5,733 nt of DNA, taken from the NCBI GenBank assembly GCA_021158645.1, contig JAGGUH010000025.1, positions 1-5,733 of the forward strand, read 5' to 3'. Under the pieces are notes generated by a model. It was given only the letters and a program-made list of their open reading frames with translations. It made no database searches and was not told where the DNA came from. Made by a program: the position numbers and the translations under genes. Positions within the stretch are counted from its first letter, which is position 1. The number at the start of each line of letters is the position of its first letter. This DNA comes from a bacterium. Its GTDB lineage: Bacteria; Patescibacteriota; Minisyncoccia; UBA6257; JAGGUH01. Below, piece after piece: positions 5,692-5,733 of the stretch.

Positions 5692-5733
5692 AAGCAGAAT
5701 TTGGAAAGAAGGCAATCGCTCCGATTTAGATCG
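5692..5733 (+). ncRNA. rnpB: RNase P RNA, 5' end only (truncated by window edge)
   Basis: The stretch GGCAATCGCTCC (5711-5722) matches the conserved start of bacterial RNase P RNA, for example GGUAAUCGCU near the 5' end of the Bacillus subtilis RNA as I recall it. It is followed by the beginning of a hairpin, CGAT-TTAG-ATCG (5722-5733), where helix P3 is expected. The predicted start near 5692 puts this motif about 19 nt into the transcript, close to the family layout. RNase P RNA is the catalytic subunit that trims tRNA 5' leaders. The diagnostic GAGGAAAGUCC element should come right after the window edge and cannot be seen, so the call rests on the 5' motif, hairpin and strong promoter. Confidence 0.65.

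Overview
The window looks like chromosomal DNA from an AT-rich, uncultured-type bacterium, most likely a member of the Patescibacteria/CPR (Parcubacteria-like). This rests on four observations: a very large secreted protein built from SbsA-type (Big_5) Ig-like domains, a cytoplasmic-looking M16 peptidase, a short membrane protein of a type I associate with CPR genomes, and lysine-rich, AT-biased codon use without clear Shine-Dalgarno sites. Trp is encoded by TGG and no in-frame TGA was seen, so the standard bacterial code fits. The lineage is an inference and no marker gene settles it.

Layout. Positions 1-3080 (minus strand) are one uninterrupted coding region of 1026 visible codons. It starts at 3080 and runs off the left edge: signal peptide, N-terminal beta domain, carboxypeptidase-regulatory-like domain, four Big_5-type domains, a Met/Gly/Pro-rich linker and another beta-rich domain. 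Positions 3081-3691 are a 611-bp, extremely AT-rich divergent intergenic region. It holds an extended -10 promoter for the left gene, an exact consensus DnaA box, a perfect 28-bp palindrome centred on GCGATCGC, and repeated A/T tracts. Positions 3692-4972 (plus) encode an M16 zinc peptidase. Two bases later, 4975-5304 (plus) encodes a 109-residue membrane protein, so the two almost certainly form an operon. Positions 5305-5691 are non-coding, with a perfect 34-bp palindrome. A strong promoter at 5657-5685 then drives what I read as the first ~42 nt of RNase P RNA (rnpB), cut by the right edge.

How the parts relate. The left gene makes a cell-surface or secreted protein. The right-hand pair pairs an intracellular M16 peptidase with a small membrane protein, and rnpB is housekeeping. 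Everything right of the AT-rich gap is on the plus strand and the left gene is on the minus strand, so transcription diverges from the gap. Together with the DnaA box, this makes the gap worth testing as a replication origin, though one box is weak evidence. I did not find a clear new defence or mobile system. The best leads are the gap, the two perfect palindromes and the Met-rich linker.
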